Shown here one piece after another: positions 33,331-37,408 of a stretch of 37,408 bases of DNA (the first letter of the stretch is position 1; each line of letters opens with the position of its first letter). The stretch is from the NCBI RefSeq assembly GCF_000828085.3, contig NZ_JXCA02000002.1, positions 298,885-336,292 of the forward strand. The letters run 5' to 3'. A model generated the notes under the pieces. That model was not told the DNA's origin. It was given only the letters and a program-made list of their open reading frames with translations, and did not search any database. Both the position numbers and the translations under genes were made by a program. The stretch comes from Scytonema tolypothrichoides VB-61278 (GTDB taxonomy: Bacteria > Cyanobacteriota > Cyanobacteriia > Cyanobacteriales > Nostocaceae).

Positions 33331-36300
33331 ATGAAACAGGGTTGGCATTCACTGATTTTATTGACCCTACCCCTATGCACCATAGGGAGTTTGACTTTTC
33401 TAAATACCGTCACAGCCCAACAAGTGACTCAACAAGTCACTCCTGATGGAACTGTATCGACTACCGTCACTACTCCTGACGGCAAAAATTTCACCATCAA
33501 TGACGGAACAACAAGAGGAGGAAATCTTTTTCACAGCTTCAAAGAATTTTCTGTACCTACAGGTGGTTCGGCTAACTTTAATAATGCAGCCAATATACAA
33601 AACATTATCAGCCGAGTCACGGGTACTAATGCTTCTAATATTGATGGTGCGATTAGAGCACTAGGCAAGGCGAACTTATTTTTACTCAACCCCAATGGAA
33701 TTATTTTTGGACCAAATGCCAGTTTAAATATCGGTGGTTCATTTTTGGGAAGTACGGCGAATAGTTTCTTATTTGATAATGGGTTTGAGTTTAGTGCTAC
33801 TGACCCCCAAGCACCACCATTGTTAACTATCAATGTTCCGATTGGGTTGAGGTATCGGGATAATCCTGGAGTGATTCAGGTCAATGGACCAGGGAGCGGA
33901 CTTCCCTCTGAGGCTAAGGACGGACCCCGTGAGAAATTTGATTCGGACGTTACAGGATTAAAAGTCGAACCCGGAAAAACTTTAGCACTCGTAGGAGGAA
34001 AAGTTTCCGTTGAGGGTGGTGTACTCAGATCCGAAGGCGGACGTGTTGAAATCGGCAGTTTTGACAGTAACCAGGTTGTGAAGATACTCCCACAAGAACA
34101 AGGGTTTTCCTTGGGTTATGAAGGCACTCCCAGTTTTAGAGACATCGAGTTTTCTAAGAAATCGTTTGTGAATGTCACTGGAGATGGCGGCGGTTCTATT
34201 GCTATCATTGGTAAGAATATCAATCTCAATTCTGAATCACTTCTATTATCTGATACCTATCGGGATAAAAATGGCGGAGAAATTAGCATTGTTGGTGACT
34301 CGATAAGTTTCTCCAATCGGTCTAGCGCCCTCGCTAACACCTTCGGTTCGGGGAACGGCGCACAAATAAAATTAGATGCTAACAACATCAAGTTTCAGAA
34401 TTTCAGTGGTCTAAACATTCAGACATGGGACAAGGGTAAAGCCGGAGACGTCATTATTAATGCAAAAGATTCTTTGGAGATTAAAGGCGGCTCGGCGTTT
34501 ACGAGCGTAACAACAGGAAGTAGCACAGGTAATGCCGGAGACATCAACGTTACTGTCAATGGTCTGATGACAGTGACTGGAGGTATAAATACTAACTCTG
34601 AAGGCACGGGGAAGGCTGGTACAATCAACATTAATGCAAATTCTTTGCAGATTGAAAACTCGGGTATCTCTAGCAAAGTTTTAAACGCAGGTCAAGCCGG
34701 AGAAATCAAATTTAATGTCGCAGACTCTCTTACGAGCAAGGGATCAGATATAACTACCGACACCTCTGGCACGGGTAACGCTGGAAATATTAACATAAAA
34801 GCAAATTCTTTTCGGCTTGAAAATGGAAAAGTTTTTAGCGAGGCGCAAGAAAATAGCACAGGTAACGCTGGAGAAATCAAGATTAACGTCACAGGTACCT
34901 TAGAATTACCGCAAGGTGCAGGTATATCTACAACCACTTTGGGTAAAGGTGACGCTGGAACAATCGATATCACCGCAGGTTCTTTTGTGCTCAAAGGCTC
35001 ACGAGTCGTCAGCAATTCGGATCAAAATAGCACAGGTAACGCTGGAAAAATTAATATTACTGCAGGTTCTTTTGAGCTTGAAGGTGGACAGGGTGTTAGT
35101 AGCCAGATGGGGAAAAATAGCATCGGTGAGGGTGGAGAAATCAAGATTAACGTCACAGACTCTCTGACAATCAATAACACCAACGGTATAATTACCAACA
35201 CCTCTGGTAGAGGTAACGCTGGAAAAATCAATATTACCGCAGGTTCTTTTCGGCTTGAACAAGCAGGTGTCCGTAGCCAAGCGCTGGAAAATAGCACAGG
35301 TAAGGCTGGAGAAATCAACATTAATGTTGCAGGTACCTTGGAATTACCGAAATTTGGAGGTATAACAACAAGCACTCAAGGTACTGGTGAGGCTGGAAAA
35401 ATCGATATTACCGCAAATTCTTTTGTACTAAAAGGTTCTGAAGTCTCTAGCAATTCGGAGAAAAATAGCACAGGTAACGCGGGAGAAATCAATATTCGTG
35501 CAAATTCTTTTCTAACGGAAAGCTCAGGGGTTTTTAGCAAGACTGAAGAAAGTAGCACAGGTAACGGTGGAAAAATCAATATTAGTGTCGCAGATCTGTT
35601 TAAGCTCGACGCAACAGGTGTGAAAACGGAGAACTTGGGCAATGGTAATGGAGGTAATATCGAAATAAATACCAACAATCTTTACCTAACCAATGGCTCA
35701 CAAGTCAGAGCGAGTACCTCTGGAAAGGGAAATGGCGGGAGTGTCACCGTTAAAGCAACTGGCAATATCTCGGCAGATGGTCAGTATATTGAGAACGGAG
35801 ATAAAAGTGGATTTTATAGCACTGTTGAATCATCAGGGGTGGGTAATGCTGGGGAAGTTAACATTAGGGCACGATCGCTCTCTCTAACCAATGAAGGTAC
35901 AATCTCTACCAGTAATCAGGGAATTGGTAATGCAGGCAATATAACAGTTACAACCGCTAAAGACATCCGGCTGGACAACCAAGCATCTATTGACGCCAAC
36001 ACCAAAGGGGGAGAGGGCAACATTACCCTAAATTCTCGCGACTTATTCTTGCGTAACAATAGTAAGATCACCACTAACGCCCAAAGCACAGCTAATGCAG
36101 GTAACATCGAGATTAACTCTCCATTAATCGTCACTTTCCCTAATGAAAATAGTGACATCACTGCCAATGCTTTAAGCGGTAGCGGTGGGAGAGTCACAAT
36201 TAGAACTCAAGGTCTTTTTGGAATTGCCCCACTCAGCCGAAAAGAACTTGAACAACGAGATCCCACTCAACTAGACCCAAAAAACTTACCTACGAATGAC

Positions 36301-36744
36301 ATCACAGCGATTTCTCAAAACAATCCAAACTTGAGTGGTACTGTTAATATTATCACCCCAGATGTTGACCCCACCCGTGGATTATTTGAATTATCAGAGA
36401 CTGTCATCGACCCTGCACAGCAGATTGCCCAAAATCCCTGTACCAAAGGTTTTGGTAGCAGCTTTACCATCGTAGGACGTGGAGGAATTCCAACTGATCC
36501 CAAGAAAATTCTCAGCAGTGACAATGTGCGCGTTGATTTAGTCAAGCCTGTTACGACACCAAATTCAATAACCGCAAGTGTTGATCGACCATCTCAAAAG
36601 CCACCTGTTAAAGAGATAATACCAGCCCGAGGTTGGATATATAACGAAAAAGGTGAGGTGCTGCTGGTAGGTTATGACCCCACCAAGACTGGTCCGCAAC
36701 GTCAACCGCAAACACCTGCGAGTAGTTGTGCTGCAGTGAAATAG
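33331..36744 (+). CDS. TpsA exoprotein, filamentous haemagglutinin N-terminal domain
   Basis: A large secreted or surface protein exported by the TpsB upstream. 1137 residues: signal peptide (1-31), TPS domain (about 32-160) with the NPNGIIFG motif (120-127) required for recognition by TpsB, then a long beta-helix. The middle consists of imperfect repeats centred on GNAGEIxIxV/A, about every 36-40 residues from about 390 to 890, rich in Asn, Gly, Ser and Thr. The end (PCTKGFGSSFTIVGRGGIP, then a C-terminal tail with Cys in ASSCAAVK) is a pattern seen in cyanobacterial members. Start: ATG at 33331 with TTGGAG upstream; a TTG at 33319 is part of that site. Function may be adhesion or aggregation, which is inference. 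Confidence 0.9.
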   Translation: MKQGWHSLILLTLPLCTIGSLTFLNTVTAQQVTQQVTPDGTVSTTVTTPDGKNFTINDGTTRGGNLFHSFKEFSVPTGGSANFNNAANIQNIISRVTGTNASNIDGAIRALGKANLFLLNPNGIIFGPNASLNIGGSFLGSTANSFLFDNGFEFSATDPQAPPLLTINVPIGLRYRDNPGVIQVNGPGSGLPSEAKDGPREKFDSDVTGLKVEPGKTLALVGGKVSVEGGVLRSEGGRVEIGSFDSNQVVKILPQEQGFSLGYEGTPSFRDIEFSKKSFVNVTGDGGGSIAIIGKNINLNSESLLLSDTYRDKNGGEISIVGDSISFSNRSSALANTFGSGNGAQIKLDANNIKFQNFSGLNIQTWDKGKAGDVIINAKDSLEIKGGSAFTSVTTGSSTGNAGDINVTVNGLMTVTGGINTNSEGTGKAGTININANSLQIENSGISSKVLNAGQAGEIKFNVADSLTSKGSDITTDTSGTGNAGNINIKANSFRLENGKVFSEAQENSTGNAGEIKINVTGTLELPQGAGISTTTLGKGDAGTIDITAGSFVLKGSRVVSNSDQNSTGNAGKINITAGSFELEGGQGVSSQMGKNSIGEGGEIKINVTDSLTINNTNGIITNTSGRGNAGKINITAGSFRLEQAGVRSQALENSTGKAGEININVAGTLELPKFGGITTSTQGTGEAGKIDITANSFVLKGSEVSSNSEKNSTGNAGEINIRANSFLTESSGVFSKTEESSTGNGGKINISVADLFKLDATGVKTENLGNGNGGNIEINTNNLYLTNGSQVRASTSGKGNGGSVTVKATGNISADGQYIENGDKSGFYSTVESSGVGNAGEVNIRARSLSLTNEGTISTSNQGIGNAGNITVTTAKDIRLDNQASIDANTKGGEGNITLNSRDLFLRNNSKITTNAQSTANAGNIEINSPLIVTFPNENSDITANALSGSGGRVTIRTQGLFGIAPLSRKELEQRDPTQLDPKNLPTNDITAISQNNPNLSGTVNIITPDVDPTRGLFELSETVIDPAQQIAQNPCTKGFGSSFTIVGRGGIPTDPKKILSSDNVRVDLVKPVTTPNSITASVDRPSQKPPVKEIIPARGWIYNEKGEVLLVGYDPTKTGPQRQPQTPASSCAAVK

Positions 36745-36755
36745 TAACCCACATA

Positions 36756-36785
36756 TGTAGAGACGTAGCATGCTACGTCTCTACA
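36756..36785. terminator. 30-bp perfect palindrome after tpsA
   Basis: The half-site TGTAGAGACGTAGCA is followed directly by its exact inverse (36756-36785), 11 bp after the tpsA stop. It has no T tract, so it may be a bidirectional terminator, or one of the common TAGAGACG palindromic repeats of cyanobacteria. Confidence 0.5.
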
Positions 36786-36983
36786 TTGGTCTTGGGGGTT
36801 CCCCCCCCCATGAGGAACTGCCGAACCCGAAGGGGGGTTCCCAAGGACGGTGCACCTGGCGTTTTCCCGACAGCCAGGCGACTGGCGTAAGCGCAAGCGC
36901 ACGCCAAAGGCGAACGCGTAGCGTCTCCGCAGGAGATACCCGGAGGGTTCCTCGTTTTTATAAGTGTTTATCCGGACATGATA
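36786..36983. repeat. Repeat-rich spacer ending in a solitary IS630-type MITE right end
   Basis: Modules of the dispersed repeat family (GTGCACCTGGCGTTTTCCCG, CAAGCGCACGCCAAAGGCGA) are followed at 36957-36983 by TTTATAAGTGTTTATCCGGA and CATGATA, then TA. The right end matches the MITEs at 7800 and 9926. A matching left end is not visible. It lies 50 bp before the second tpsA gene. Confidence 0.6.
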
Positions 36984-37034
36984 TAATTCGTACACTCCAT
37001 CTGCGTGCCGAATGTTTTTAAAAATGCATTCCCT

Positions 37035-37408
37035 ATGAAAAAATCTAAACGCTCGCTTCGCCTGCGCAAATTGCATTCACTGATTTTTCTGAGTTTACCT
37101 CTATCCACCATAGGGATTTTAACTTGTATAAATGCAGTCAAAGCACAACAAGTGACTTCGGATGGAACTGTATCCACGACAGTTATCACTCCTGATGGCA
37201 AAAATTTCAACATTAATGACGGAACAACAAGAGGAACAAACCTATTTCACAGCTTTAAAGAATTTTCTGTTCCCACAGGTGGTTCAGCTAACTTTAATAA
37301 TGCAGCGAATATACAAAATATTATCAGCCGAGTTACAGGTGGTTCTGTTTCTAGTATTGATGGTTTGATTAGAACACTCGGCAAGGCGAACTTATTTTTA
37401 CTCAATCC
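37035..37408 (+). CDS. Second TpsA exoprotein, cut by window edge
   Basis: From the ATG at 37035 the frame stays open to the window end (124 codons). Signal peptide (KLHSLIFLSLPLSTIGILTC, to KAQQ) and the TPS domain follow (VSTTVITPDGKNFNINDGTT, NLFHSFKEFSVPTGGSANFN, GKANLFLLNP). Protein and DNA are very similar to tpsA at 33331, at an offset of about 3.7 kb, so the pair is a tandem duplication. It would use the same TpsB. Confidence 0.9.
   Translation, partial: MKKSKRSLRLRKLHSLIFLSLPLSTIGILTCINAVKAQQVTSDGTVSTTVITPDGKNFNINDGTTRGTNLFHSFKEFSVPTGGSANFNNAANIQNIISRVTGGSVSSIDGLIRTLGKANLFLLN

Noticed and set aside
36770-37021. Plus-strand frame of 83 codons and overlapping minus-strand frames between the tpsA genes
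   Set aside because: They lie over dispersed repeats and a MITE end and have low-complexity Arg/Ser-rich products.
1-37408. A defence island or biosynthetic gene cluster
   Set aside because: No restriction-modification, CRISPR, toxin-antitoxin pair, NRPS/PKS or other coherent set; Uma2, P450 and deacetylase genes are isolated.

Overview
The window looks like a chromosomal segment from a filamentous, probably heterocyst-forming cyanobacterium (Nostocales-like). Evidence: many HIP1-type GCGATCGC octamers, a CYP120-type P450 close to the cyanobacterial retinoid hydroxylase, the cyanobacterial LexA-box type in front of uvrA, a GTA-N8-TAC NtcA-type site, a cyanobacterial Pho box in front of a PhoX phosphatase, Uma2 nucleases, filamentous-haemagglutinin two-partner secretion genes, CCCCTGCT tandem repeats and many dispersed palindromic repeats. 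Species cannot be fixed from sequence alone.

Layout. 1-891: 3' part of an IS630-family insertion sequence whose transposase is split by a -1 frameshift at an A8 run. 892-6470: uvrA (minus) with a LexA box, a truncated Uma2 nuclease, a doubly deleted gamma-glutamyltransferase and gene debris. 6477-9130: an alpha/beta hydrolase, a 250-bp MITE, a membrane protein that appears to be two genes fused in frame, and a hotdog thioesterase. 8973-12104: a 2.86-kb module between two ~96% identical direct repeats of about 274 bp. It holds a TMEM175-like channel gene, a decayed MATE efflux gene carrying a second MITE, and a TetR gene with its operators. The repeats each contain the divergent thioesterase/TetR promoter with two palindromic operators; the outer gene copies are intact and the inner ones truncated, as expected if a circle carrying the same segment integrated by homologous recombination. 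12716-17415: MscS channel, histone-deacetylase-like amidohydrolase and an APC-superfamily permease. 17844-21731: a soluble hybrid histidine kinase with two kinase modules and two receivers, with a short-tandem-repeat insertion in an interdomain linker. 22996-28626: Tat-exported PhoX with Pho box, CYP120 P450, and glutamate dehydrogenase behind an NtcA-type site. 28703-30769: membrane Ser/Thr kinase with TPR repeats. 31321-37408: two-partner secretion locus (TpsB transporter, TpsA exoprotein and a second TpsA cut by the window edge).

The unifying signal is a family of TA-flanked elements sharing the terminal repeat of the IS630 element: two MITEs with both ends (7551-7800, 9801-9926) and two solitary ends (28626, 36983). 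The 9801 copy breaks the MATE gene, and removing it together with one TA restores the reading frame. The genes mostly stand alone and are controlled by different stress or nutrient regulators (LexA, Pho, nitrogen, TetR), so the window reads as a mosaic of accessory functions rather than one pathway. No CRISPR array, tRNA or rRNA was seen, and no clearly novel multi-gene defence or biosynthetic system was recognised.
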